Shown here piece after piece: positions 21,357-31,437 of a stretch of DNA of 64,000 bases. Position 1 is the first letter of the stretch. Each line of letters begins with the position of its first letter. The stretch is from Catonia carolina (taxonomy: Eukaryota > Arthropoda > Insecta > Hemiptera > Achilidae). The stretch lies in the NCBI GenBank assembly GCA_035578175.1, contig JAQMRL010000003.1, forward strand, positions 81,975,969-82,039,968, in the 5' to 3' direction. A program made the translations under genes and the position numbers. The notes beneath the pieces were generated by a model. That model searched no databases, was not told where the DNA came from, and saw only the letters and a program-made list of their open reading frames with translations.

Positions 21357-24300
21357 AAGGGTGTTGGTCCCCAACACCTTCCAGCTCTCCTTTGTACGGT
21401 GTAAGGCGATCTAAATGAACCACCTTCGGCTTGGAGCGTTTGCCAACGCATTGCACTCGATACACAACATCATTAATCCGCTTCACTACGACGTAGGGGC
21501 CTTCCCACGGAGCCTTTAACTTCGGACTAATTCCCTTCTTCCGTGCAGGATTGTATAACCACACCTTGTCTCCAACGCAATACCCCGATGATGTTGCTGC
21601 TAGATCGTAACGACTCTTCATTTTTGTGTAGCACAAATTCAAACTAGTTCGCGCAAGTTGGTGGATAGTTCGTAGTCGTTCTTCCATATCCCTGACGTAT
21701 TCCACTGGAGCATTTGGTCGATCTGGAGGGGCACCAAACACTAAATCACAGGGCAGCCTAAGATCTCTTCCGAACACCATTTCTGCTGGACTCCAACCAG
21801 TCGCCTGATGGGTTGCTGAACGATAAGCCAACAAGAATATAGGCACTTTGTATAAAGTGGAATAAATAAAAATATTATTATTATTATTATTACTTTAGTA
21901 TCCCAGTCCTCCTGGCTCTCTGATACAACTTTCTTCAGATACTCTACAAGAGTACGATTGTAACGCTCCACCATACCGTCTGATTGTGGATGTAACGGCG
22001 TTGTCCTGGTCTTCCTCATCCCCAGCAACTGACAAATATCCTGAAGAAGTTTTGACTCAAAATTCCTACCTTGGTCACTATGAAGCTCCAAAGGGACACC
22101 GAAACGACAGATCCAATCTTTTACCAGGTGCTCCGTCACTGTAGCAGCTTCTTGGTCTGGAACTGGATACACCTCCGGCCATTTTGTAAAGTAGTCCATT
22201 ACCACAAGAAGATAACGATTTCCGGCTGCAGAACGAGGGAATGGTCCAAGAATATCCACGGCAACCCTTTCAAATGGTGCACCCACAGTGTACAGCTGTA
22301 GTCGACCCCTGGAACGAGTCTTCGGACCCTTGCTTGCAGCGCACGCATCACAACGTCGACACCACATCTCCACATCCGCCCTACAGTTCACCCAGTAAAA
22401 CCGCTTTCTTATTTTCTCTAACATCTTGTTGACGCCCAGATGACCACCGGATGCCCCACCATGGATCTCTTCCAAAACTTCGGTCGCTCTGTTCTTCGGT
22501 AGTATCTTCTGCAGTATACTACTCTTGCCATCGGCTGACTCCCACCGCCGGCTTAAGACTCCATTCACCACTAGCAAAGAGTCCCACTGAGCCCAGTAAC
22601 TCTTATATGCCGTACTCCTCATCGAGATTTCACTCCAGGCAGGTCGAGAATCTCCCTCCTTTTCTTCTAGGATGTGGCGAAGATCTTCTTCCGCTATCTG
22701 GTCTCGGCGCAAAATGTCGTCGTTCCAATCACAGGATGACTGAATCTGTGTTCGGTTCACGGTAATACTTTTATGTCCCTCCAGCTTCATGCAATGTTTG
22801 CAGCCTTCTGGACACGGTCTTCTGGATAGAGCGTCAGCGTTGGAATGCATTTTTCCTTTCCGATGTTCAATTTTAAAATCATACTCTTGCAACCGCTGCA
22901 TCCAGCGTGCCGTCTGTCCTTCCAGGTTCCTAAAACCGAACAACCACTGCAGAGCAGAGTGGTCCGTTCTGATAGAAAATTCTTGGCCATACAAGTATTT
23001 ATGAAAATGCTCAACAGTTTTCACAATAGCCAGTAACTCCTTGCGAGTGACACAATAATTTCGTTCTGCTCGTGATAGAGTCTTGCTGAAATATGCAATG
23101 ACCTTCTCTTCACCATCTTGCATCTGAGACAGCACTCCTCCAATACCAACATCACTGGCGTCTGTATCGATGGTAAATCGCTCGCCCAGCCGTGGATACG
23201 CTAACACTGGGGATGTACATAATGCCTCCTTTAGAGCACAAAATGCCTGTGTAGCTCGGTCACTCCAATGAAAATGTCTTCTTTCCTCAGTCAACTCAGT
23301 CAACGGCTTTGACAGATTGTGGTAATTACGAACGAATCTTCTGTAATACGTGCATAGTCCCAGGAAACTCCGAAGTTCGGTTTTACTAGTTGGTACAGGC
23401 CAGTCCTTAACGGCATTCAACTTCTCTGGATCCGTGCTGACGCCATCCCTGGATACTACGTGGCCCAGAAACTTCACTTCAGTCCTAAAAATATTGCACT
23501 TTTTAGGAGTCAATTTCAGATTTGCTTTTCTTAACCGGTCAAACACCTTCTCCAAATTCGCCTTATGTTCACAAAATGTTTTAATCATCACGATGATGTC
23601 ATCAAGATAGATCAGGCATACCTCATACGAAAGACCATGTAAAACCATTTCCATTAATCTCTCAAACGTAGCAGGTGCATTGGTAAGACCAAACGGCATC
23701 ACTGTAAATTGCCACAAACCTTCACCAGTAGAAAACGCTGTTTTCTCTTTGTCCTCCGGGTGGACCTCCACCTGCCAGTAACCGCTCTTCATATCCAGTG
23801 TTGAGAACCACTGCGATCCTGCTACAGTATCTAGAGTATCATCGATCCTCGGCAAAGGGTAGCTGTCTTTCTTCGTTACGTCATTTAGTCTTCTGTAATC
23901 GACGCAGAATCTTAACGAACCATCTTTTTTCTTTACCAAGACTACCGGCGATGACCACGGGCTACTCGATTCCTCAATCACTCCTTGCTTTTCCATGTTT
24001 TCCAGCTGGTTCCGAACTTCCTGTTGCTTTGCGAAAGGAACTCTCCTTGGCCGCTGACGAATAGGTAGTGCTTCGCCAGTATCGATTTTGTGATAAGTAT
24101 AATTTGTTCTCCCTATATCCGTTTCACTTGTAGAAAAGATGTCCATATACTTTACCAACAACTGCCGAGCCTTCTGTCGTTCCTTTTCCGTCAGTTCACC
24201 AGCTCCCTCCAGCAGTACATCAAGGATTTTTCTTTTCTCCTCGTTCAGTCTTGGTTGAATAACGGGTCCCTCGTCGTTTTCGGCTATCCATTCAACTGGT

Positions 24301-24995
24301 TCGCAACGTCCTATTACTTGCCCCGGCTTCATCACTTTACTTTCACTAGTCACATTCGCGACCCGTACCGGAATGCAGGCAGTCTCCTGGACGAGACTTC
24401 GACCAACCAACAATCCGTCACATTTTTCCAAATTATCTGGCTCCGTGATAAGAAGTGATGACGTGACTTGCTCTTCCGGAAACGTTTCAATTATACGCTC
24501 AGTCATAGGTGGTACTACTTCTTCCCTTCTAACCAACAGCCGAACCAGTTTATTCGTAAACTCACGAGCATGCCGATTAGGTTGCATACATACACTCTCG
24601 TTTCCGATATTAATTAACTGTCTTTTAACATTGATAACAAAATTATAAACTCTCATGATGTCCAGCCCAACAATAAATTCATCCGAGATCGGTGCGACAA
24701 ACACCACAGCCCTAATTCTACGACGGCCGAAAGCGATGTCGACCTCCGCTTCACCTTGTACTGGGACTGTCTCCCCACATGCTGTCTGAAGGACAAAACT
24801 TCTCGTTGTTTGTCTAACAATATCTGCTGCCACCATATCTGGCCTGATGACGGATGATGTCGCACCGGTGTCGATAGTTAAAACACATGACCGTTCGTTC
24901 ACGCGGGCGGGCATCATAAGACTATCACCATCACTTTTCAGTAGTGTAACGCTTACAACAGAGTCTGGGGCATTTGGTTTCACTTCAGCCGACAT
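21355..24995 (-). pseudogene. pol: Gypsy pol polyprotein, frame broken in integrase
   Basis: Copies element RNA into DNA and integrates it. Domains from the ATG at 24995: aspartic protease (IDTGA, residue ~41), reverse transcriptase (FCVDYRRLN ~363, YLDDII at 463-468), RNase H (IDTDASD ~609), integrase zinc finger (H845, H852, C882, C885) and the DDE core (D914, D974, E1010). Residue ~1034 is followed by a 47-bp insertion (21850-21896) that changes frame. The native C-terminus continues in another frame from about 21846 to 21355 (FLLAYRSATHQATGWSP, then a WEGPYVV chromodomain-like region and HLDRLTPYKG). The ATG lies 23 nt beyond the gag stop in a different frame, and this frame is also open over the end of gag, so frameshifting is possible. 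The domains are otherwise undamaged. Confidence 0.9.
21850..21896 (+). mobile_element. 47-bp insertion in integrase, ATT-tailed, with ACTTT duplication
   Basis: Read on the plus strand, ACTTT (21845-21849) is followed by GTATAAAGTGGAATAAATAA, more A/T, then ATT repeats, then a second ACTTT (21892-21896). Removing one copy and the 42 intervening bases rejoins the two integrase reading frames exactly. An AATAAA signal, a trinucleotide tail and a short target duplication suggest a severely 5'-truncated retroposon. The sequence CACTTT..AAAGTG at its left edge is palindromic. Confidence 0.75.
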
Positions 24996-25018
24996 ACGCC
25001 CCGCCGTGCCAGCTCGAC

Positions 25019-26206
25019 TTAGTTTTCCGACTGCGTACTTACTGAAACCTGACGACCTCCTTCAGCCGGCTTTTTCTCTCGGCAGTCCCGTCTTAAATGG
25101 CCAGACTTGCCGCAGGTCCAACACTTATAGTCTGCTTTCGGGCTCCTTTTCGGACAAGTTGATCTTACATGGCCGGCCTCTCCACAATTCCAGCATTCAA
25201 TTTCCTGGCTCCAAGTTTCTGATCTTCCACGGGTCGCTTTCTGTCGAACAGTAAGCTCGCGAACTGGTATCGAACGTGACGCTATCGTGGCCGCCTCCAG
25301 CGTCAAAGCCTGCACTATAGCTGCAGCCACAGTTCGATGATCACCTAGCAGGAGCAGTTTCTTCATCTCTTGATCCCGTAGACCGTCCACAAATGCCTGC
25401 GTAGCAAGTTGTTGTTGGATGTCTACCGGTGCCGAGTGATAAGCCAGCTGGCCTAACCTTTCCACTTCCGCAGCAAATTCTTGAACAGACTCGCCTGGTT
25501 TCTGGATTCGATGTTTCAGTTGGCAGCGGTACACGCTTTGTAGATGACTGTCACCATACCGCTGCTCCAGAGCTGTTACAATACACTGGTAGCTGGCATT
25601 TCCCGCGGGAAAAGTTCGCAGCAAGTCCGCTGCAGATCCCCGTAACGATAACGTAAGGTTGGCCGCCTTCTCCGACTCGGACCAGTTATTAAATTTTGCA
25701 GCTGCTTCAAACTGCAACTGATAAACGCACCACGACACACTCCCATCAAATATCGGTACTTTTACTCTATGCACCGATTTTTCGAACGATGATGAATTTC
25801 CGAAACTGCGCTCGGTAACATCTACGGGCATAACAACATCCGTAGCAGTTGCATTTATTTCATTAAATTCCGGAATTTCTTTCCGTAAATCCCTTCCAAT
25901 CTCTTCCTTAAACTTCCTAAATTCTTCATCTATTTCCTTTCTAATATTTTCCCTGAACTTACCAGATTCTTCTTCGACTGTTACAATTTTTTCACTTATT
26001 TCGTCCATTCGTCCTTCAAACTGTTCCATTTTTCCTTTTAAATGATCAAAATTTTGATTTAAGCTGTCCGTAAAATTTTTAAATTTAATATTTTGTTCTT
26101 CAAATTTAGAATTTAATTTGTCCGTTTTTAAATTTAAATTTTCGTTTAAACTGGTAATAAGAGCTTTTAATTCTTCCATCTCTCTCAGTTTTGTTCGCGT
26201 CTCCAT
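25019..26206 (-). CDS. gag: Gypsy gag polyprotein
   Basis: A 395-residue structural protein that would assemble the retrotransposon's particle and package its RNA. Order: an N-terminal coiled-coil-like region (residues ~5-115, rich in Leu/Glu/Lys/Asn heptads), a capsid-type region (~148-290, containing VPIFDGSVSWCVYQLQFEAA, then LTLSLRGSAADLLR and RCQLKHRIQKPGESVQEFA, typical of Gypsy gag), and two CCHC zinc knuckles CWNCGEAGHVRSTC (338-351) and CWTCGKSGHLRRDC (362-375). The start at 26206 is the first ATG after the primer-binding site and gives an intact frame. The stop precedes the pol ATG by 23 nt. Unlike pol it shows no damage. Confidence 0.93.
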   Translation of the reverse strand: METRTKLREMEELKALITSLNENLNLKTDKLNSKFEEQNIKFKNFTDSLNQNFDHLKGKMEQFEGRMDEISEKIVTVEEESGKFRENIRKEIDEEFRKFKEEIGRDLRKEIPEFNEINATATDVVMPVDVTERSFGNSSSFEKSVHRVKVPIFDGSVSWCVYQLQFEAAAKFNNWSESEKAANLTLSLRGSAADLLRTFPAGNASYQCIVTALEQRYGDSHLQSVYRCQLKHRIQKPGESVQEFAAEVERLGQLAYHSAPVDIQQQLATQAFVDGLRDQEMKKLLLLGDHRTVAAAIVQALTLEAATIASRSIPVRELTVRQKATRGRSETWSQEIECWNCGEAGHVRSTCPKRSPKADYKCWTCGKSGHLRRDCREKKPAEGGRQVSVSTQSEN

Positions 26207-26262
26207 AAATCAAAACAAAGGTTTGTTTACCAAAATTATTCACAGCGAGTTATTAAAAATTT

Positions 26263-26280
26263 ATCCCACTTCTGACACCA
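26263..26280 (-). other. primer-binding site, tRNA-Leu type
   Basis: On the minus strand TGGTGTCAGAAGTGGGAT begins one base after the 5' LTR. It is complementary to the CCA-ended 3' terminus of insect tRNA-Leu (ATCCCACTTCTGACA plus CCA, from general knowledge). All 18 positions fit. Confidence 0.85.
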
Positions 26281-26281
26281 A

Positions 26282-26461
26282 TGTTACAACTCGTTGTAGA
26301 AAGAGTAAAATTGTAAACTTTTTTATTTAATTAATTCACATATAAACACAACATATTTAACACAAACGTGAACATATTTTTTTAACCCAAACATGAACAT
26401 CTTTTAACACAACCATTTTTTTTTTCACCAGCTGATCTCTTTTTCGCCACACATTATAACA
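26282..26461 (-). repeat. 5' LTR of Gypsy element
   Basis: Identical to the 3' LTR at 21164-21343. It would hold the promoter of the element, reading leftwards. Confidence 0.95.
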
Positions 26462-26465
26462 ATAT

Positions 26466-26992
26466 TTAATTGAATTTTTGTTTTTAGAATAACCTAATAA
26501 CAACAAAAAGTATGATTATTTCAATCGATTTAAAAAATTACTCATATTTAAACTAGCCAGTTTGAAAACAGCTTATAACGTAGGATTATTTTTTTCTAAA
26601 GTTTTTCGAATTGTTTGGTACTAAGAGATACAATATACTGTAACATTAGACTTCAAATGGTTAAGGTGTGATCTGGTAATATGTGTAAAGAGTGTAGGAT
26701 TACGTGGGTGACTAGCGTTGCTACCTAGAACAGGTGCATTAGGGGTGTCAGCTTTCATTGACATTTTTCGTATTCTGTAATGATTAAGTTTAATACAATT
26801 TTTAGTATTTTTCAATTTGTTTTATTGGTATACGCCTATAGACTACCCAATTATGATTTAACTACAAAATTTATCAGTATCCCTTTATATGTTCTTTCTC
26901 GTTCATTTTTTTAAATTACTGCTTCTAGAATTCAGAATAAAACCTTTATATTTATGTTATTTTTATACTACCTTGATATTCTATTTCTTTCT
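26466..26992. other. AT-rich DNA, nothing recognised
   Basis: AT-rich flank between the Gypsy element and the first R1 repeat. Nothing recognised. Confidence 0.4.
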
Positions 26993-27391
26993 GTTGTTGT
27001 TTAGGTCAACAGCCGAAAGGCTGGTTTGAATCACTAGAAGTTTTACTAAGTAAAAACTATGAGTGAGGTTGTTCACTATTGCCTTCCTCACTGGGTTGAA
27101 ACATTATGCTTATCAGCATGCCAGGTTCTCCAAAAAGCACTCATTACCACCCTGCAAATGACACTTTCACTTCATTCACCACAGGGTATAGCTGTACAGT
27201 GAAATTCATTACTCTCAGAGGAGGTAACTCTGACTAGTGTCTTTCGCACCTCTACCTCTTCTGTTCTTAAATAATTCCGTCATAATAATTGGCTCACTAT
27301 GTGATAAAAAAAAGAACTGTTTGTTGTAGCCTTGGAACCAAACAGATCGAGTGCAATTAATTTAACACTCCACCTGGCCGTTATGGGCAAA
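26993..27391 (+). repeat. R1 interspersed repeat, full-length copy
   Basis: About 400 bp, starting GTTGTTGTTTAGGTCAACAG, with the hairpin CAGCCGAAAGGCTG near its start, and ending near CCGTTATGGGCAAA. Internal landmarks shared by all copies: GAGTGAGG, GCTTATCAGCATGC, CACTTTCACTTCATTCACC, TGAAATTCATTA, AGAGGAG(G/A)TAACTCTGAC, CACCTCTACCTCTTCTGTT, GAGTGCAATTAAT. Other copies: 30529-30914 (minus), 31165-31437, 43334-43756, 48400-48790 (minus), 49651-49800. No open frame is conserved, so it is a non-autonomous element of unknown type. Confidence 0.85.
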
Positions 27392-27719
27392 TTTCTTTCT
27401 AGAAAAACTAAAAAAATATAAAAGAATAGCTCCTTTTACGGTCAAGTTCGGTCAGTTAAAGTTGTCATACAGAATGATATTAACGTGAGTACATTATACG
27501 TTAAGAAAAGGTCTGCATTGTGTACACGCTGTAATATTTAGTTGTACGTAAGTGGTAATGTTATTGTTAAATGAAAAATTATTGCTAATATTAGTTAAGT
27601 TAGTCTAAGGTTTACTTATTTTATTAATTTAATTAAGTAAATCTATTTAATTTGTTAGTAATCTAAGTTCAATAATTAATTGTATTCTTAATGTTTTTCC
27701 CTAATGTGTGTAAAGTGCA
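27392..27719. other. AT-rich DNA, nothing recognised
   Basis: AT-rich spacer between the R1 copy and a SINE-A copy. Nothing recognised. Confidence 0.4.
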
Positions 27720-27905
27720 CAATTTGTTCAATTCAGAACTATACGCAACCCCATAACCCAATGAGATGAGGACTATAAATGTATGAAATGTAAATGAGGT
27801 GTAGTCTGGTACAGACCCAGGCCGACCATTCCTGAGAAAATGTGTTTACTTGAACCCCAACCATCAAGGTACACCGTTAATGATTGTATAATTTTTAAAT
27901 CCGTG
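27720..27905 (-). mobile_element. SINE-A copy 2, 5'-truncated
   Basis: Reverse complement of the 3' two-thirds of SINE-A: TACACGGATTT, GGTTGGGGTTCAA, GGAATGGTCGGCCTG, CTACACCTCATTTACA, CATCTCATTGGGTTATGGGG, TTCTGAATTGAAC in order. The tRNA-like head is absent. Confidence 0.8.
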
Positions 27906-27967
27906 TAAATTGTTTCATCGAATAATTGTTATAACTTAAGTTAGGTACATAATTGTTTATTTTTAAG

Positions 27968-28002
<35 letters not shown>

Positions 28003-28022
28003 TATTATTATTATTATTATTA
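27968..28022. repeat. (AAT)n/(ATT)n microsatellite at LINE 3' end
   Basis: About twelve AAT units followed by about nine ATT units, making one long self-complementary tract. It abuts the 3' side of the RTE-like LINE at 28023 and is probably its trinucleotide tail expanded. Confidence 0.85.
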
Positions 28023-28743
28023 GCGTATTCTCCCTTAAAGGAAGGCGATAAGCAAACTGAATCATTTTTTCTTCTTGTTGTTCTTTTTGTCCACCCAGTA
28101 CTCTCGCATCCGTTTTGAGAAAGCCTGTTTCCTTTCTTCTGACCACTTTGGCCTGTGCTGCTTCTGCTTTGGCTGCTCTGGCTCTATCTCCCACTTGTCC
28201 ACCTTGTTCCTAAATATTTTCCTATCTGCGATGTCTTGTTCTGTTATTTTCGCTTTCCTGAGATCTTTATAGATTTCACTTATCCACGGTGGCATTTTTT
28301 TGAGAGACGTTGTATACTCCAATATTTTTCTTGTTAGCCTGTTTCCTGGTAACCGCTTCATGTGTCCAAAGAATTTCATACGTCTTTTTCTAATGTCAGC
28401 TTCTACATTTGAGAATTTTTCTACAGTCTGGTTTGGTTGTAATCTGAACCCGGTTTCCGTTTGCCTAGCACCAAGGATCTTTCGGATTATTTTCCTTTCT
28501 TCTTTTTTTATGTCTTCCAGCTCGTGTTTCTTATATAATGTTAGTGTCTCACTTGCATACAGGAAAGCGGGTTTGATAACTGTGTTGTAGTGGCGGATCT
28601 TGGTGTTTCTTGACATCGACTTCTTGTTATATAAGTTCTGTATCATCCCCAGTGCTCTTTTGGTCTTTTGTAGCATGTTAACCTCGGATATCTCCTCTGC
28701 TCCTGTGGGCTCTATAAATTCACCTAGATACTTGATGGACCTT
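28023..28743 (-). pseudogene. RTE-like LINE C-terminal fragment, long open frame
   Basis: The minus-strand open frame 28676-28062 (204 codons) reads, in order, TKIRHYNTVIKPAFLYASET, LEDIKKEERKIIRKILGARQ, GFRLQPNQTVEKFSNVEADI, RKRRMKFFGHMKRLPGNRLT, then a Lys/Arg-rich end. This is the post-catalytic domain of RTE-like LINE polyproteins of arthropods. Just upstream in another frame, a KYLGEFIEP box gives the end of the RT domain. The Met that opens the frame is internal to the parental protein. The catalytic core is absent: a 5'-truncated copy, still open over 600 bp, so fairly recent. A trinucleotide tail lies at its 3' side (27968-28022). Confidence 0.8.
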
Positions 28744-29520
28744 TATGGATCTCTTGAAGCTTGTACGGTTCTTCTTGCGGGTTCTCCATGACATCTGCAT
28801 CTTCTCACTCGCGGCTCTCTTCCTCTCCTCTGTCCACGTAGTTCTTCTTGGCTCTGATCTCTGGCTGCACTTCCCACTCGTCTATTCTTTTTCTATACGT
28901 ATCGCGGTCTGTCGCGTCTTTAGAAGTGAGTTGAGCGTTGTCAAAAGCTCTTCTTACTTGTTCGGCCCATGTCATGCCTTTAAGATTTTCTGTAGCAATA
29001 AGAATCTGGTGGGTAAGTCTGTGTTCAGGAAGTCGTTGTATGTGTCCATAGAATTTAAGTCGTCTTTTTCTAATATCTGCTGAAATGTTTGAAATGTTCT
29101 CTGTGGTTCTGTTGGTTTGTAGCCGGTATCCATCGTCAGTTTTTCGTGGTCCAAGTATTTTCCTGATGATTTTGTTCTTCTTTTTTTAGGTTTTGTAGCA
29201 GAGTCTTATTGTGAAGTGACAATGTTTCTGCTGCGTATAGCACTTCGGGTTTGAGGACTGAGTTGTAGTGTCTGATTTTTGTATGTGTGGAAATGCACTT
29301 TTTGTTATAAAGTTTGTGTGTTCGTCCGTAAGCCCTCTTCAGTTTCTGTGTTCGAGTTTCCTGTGACTTTTTCTCTAGTCCAGTCGGTTGTAAAATTTCT
29401 TCCAGGTATTAGAAATGCGATACCTTATATATTTGCCCGTATTTAGTATAGAGTGCCTGCGTATTCAAGAGAATACACATGAATTCAGTTTTTTCAAAGG
29501 AGATTTGTAGACCAATAATT
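28744..29520 (-). pseudogene. second RTE-like LINE fragment, joined head to tail
   Basis: Same strand and same protein region as the neighbouring copy but diverged and frameshifted: from 29515 leftwards GLQISFEKTEFM, YLEEILQPTGLE, KLYNKKCISTHTKIRHYNSV, YAAETLSLHN, then GPRKTDDGYRLQTNRTTENI, RKRRLKFYGHIQRLPEHRLT, and a basic tail to about 28765. It begins slightly further upstream (end of the RT palm) than the other copy and directly precedes it, so two C-terminal domains lie in tandem. Confidence 0.75.
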
Positions 29521-29535
29521 ATTATTATTATTATA

Positions 29536-30528
29536 CCTTTTTCTGTATTATCTATTATAACCAGTTCCCGAACGCACCTAGGCTTGGATGTTGTAATACA
29601 ATCAGAAAATGCGATATAGCTACATGATACATTACAACTACAAACTCTTTTACAACGATGATTTATGCAAACTAGTTTTTTAATAAAAGTGATTTGGAAT
29701 AAACTAGCAAAAACGAGCATCGACTCCAAATCTGGTAAAGTTCCCTTAATTTAGAATTGAAAGAAATATTTTTTTTTTGTGAGACAGACAAGTAGGTTAA
29801 GTCTATTATCCCAGTTAAACCCTACGTAGCAAATTTCCTCTTCTAAGAAACAGTTACAATATTAAGAAAGATACGTGGAAAAATAATTTTTGTAGGATAA
29901 AGCAAACATTAATATATTTCGTTGGAAAAATAAACTTACGTAAAATAATTTAATCCGTTATGGTCTGTTAATTACGGAACCCTTTGTGGTTTTAAAAATC
30001 AGCTTTTTATTATTACGTTTCATTTTTATAATACATCCGATTTCGTTTTTTTACCTTAATTAAATTTATTTTTAATGTTAACATTTCTAAAGGTTCCCGT
30101 TTTGGCTGTTTATTACTGTTAATGCTATGCTGTTAATAAGATTCAAATACGGCTCACACACTGAATATTTTTATTTTAAGAGAAGGTGAGCGGAATTAAA
30201 GGTTTTTTAATTTTCGCTCATATTAAAAATTATTATTAAAAAGTTCTGATCTTACTGGTTAAAAAAATAGACTTTTCATAAACATTATCACAATTTTTTT
30301 CAAATTTAAAAAAATTAGCTTGCACCAAGTTCAAATAAGATTCCTAAAATATTATCCCAAGTAACTTAAGTATTTTTATTAAAATAGGTCAACTCATCCA
30401 AAATATTCCACACGCACCTAGATATTTGACACCTAAATTCACAAATTTACAAATTTTGAAAGCGTATTACCTACCCATTGAGAAATAAAATCTCAGCTTA
30501 AATTTTTAGCTATCTAAATGTAGTATTT
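29536..30528. other. AT-rich DNA, nothing recognised
   Basis: AT-rich sequence after an ATT microsatellite (29514-29534). The string CGAACG(C/A)ACCTAGGCTT near 29570 recurs near 48820, hinting at a further short repeat. Confidence 0.4.
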
Positions 30529-30914
30529 GCCCATAACAGACAGGTTGAGTGTCAAATTATTCAAACTCAATCTGTTCACTGCAGGACTAAAATAAATAGT
30601 TCTGTTTCTTATCACATGGTCAGCCAATTAAATGACTGAATCATTTAAGAACAGAAGAGGTAGAGGTGTAAAAGAAACTAATCAAAGTTATCTTCTCTGA
30701 AAGTAATAAATTTCATTATACAGCCAGACCCTGTGGTGAATGAAGTGAAAGTGTCATTTACAGAGTAGAAAATATGTGCTTTTCAGAGGACCCGGCATGC
30801 TGATAAGCGTACGTTTCCATTCAGTGAGGAAGGCTGGTAAACCACCTCCTCATTTTACTTAGTAAAATCTCTACAGGTTTAAACCAGCCTTTTGGCTGAT
30901 GACCTAAACAACAA
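30529..30914 (-). repeat. R1 interspersed repeat, full-length copy
   Basis: Reverse-complement copy of R1 ending (plus-strand right end) in AACCAGCC, TTTTGGCTGATGACCTAAAC. The hairpin here is AGCC-AAAA-GGCT, preserving the stem. Confidence 0.85.
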
Positions 30915-31164
30915 ATGTAGTGTATTAAAAAATACATAACGATTATTTCTTTTACAAATTACAATTTTTCGAAAACGGAAACAATAATATAATTTTAGTT
31001 GTCAAATATTTACGTGGCTTTGGACTAGTTTGGTTACGAATTTCATGAAATATGTACTGGGTATAAAATGATAGCTATTATTTTATAAGTTAAATAAAGT
31101 GGTTTTAATATAATCAATCTAGAATTTAGCAGTTCTGAGTAATACAAATTATTACAAACCCCTG

Positions 31165-31437
31165 TGGTTGTTATTAAAGTGGTCAGCCGCAAGGGTGGTT
31201 TGAACCTCTATATGCGTTACTAAGTAGAATAAGAAGCGAGATGGTTAATCGTTGTTTCCTCACTGAGTGTAAAACTATGCTTATCAGCATACTGGACCCT
31301 CCAAATAGCATCGAATTTCCACCCTGGAAATGACACCTTCACTTCACTCACTTCAGGGTCTGGCAGTATAATGAAATTCATTATTTTCAGAGGAGATAAC
31401 TCTGACAGTATCTCTTACACCTCTACCTCTTTTATTA
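31165..31437 (+). repeat. R1 interspersed repeat, partial copy
   Basis: Matches R1 from its start (GGTCAGCCGCAAGGGTGG) to CACCTCTACCTCTTTT and then stops, lacking the last ~120 bp. The copy is only 250 bp away from, and opposite in orientation to, the copy at 30529-30914. Confidence 0.8.

Larger units (their letters stand above)
21160..26465 (-). mobile_element. Ty3/Gypsy LTR retrotransposon, near complete
   Basis: A 5298-bp element (21164-26461) on the minus strand, bounded by 4-bp target duplications ATAT at 21160-21163 and 26462-26465. In transcript order: 5' LTR (26282-26461), primer-binding site (26263-26280), gag (26206-25019), pol with protease, reverse transcriptase, RNase H and integrase (24995-21355, broken), polypurine tract (21344-21356), 3' LTR (21164-21343). 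The integrase-last order and the RT/integrase motifs place it in Ty3/Gypsy. No envelope-like frame is present. The two LTRs look identical over 180 bp, indicating recent insertion, yet a 47-bp insertion near the end of pol shifts the integrase frame. Confidence 0.95.

Noticed and set aside
21846..21893. A GT...AG 'intron' of 48 nt in the Gypsy integrase
   Set aside because: The minus strand does begin GTAATAA and end ACAAAG, but removing 48 nt leaves the wrong reading frame; removing the 47 nt defined by the ACTTT duplication restores the integrase frame, so insertion is the better explanation.
22071..25656. Plus-strand frames inside the Gypsy element
   Set aside because: All are antisense shadows of gag and pol.
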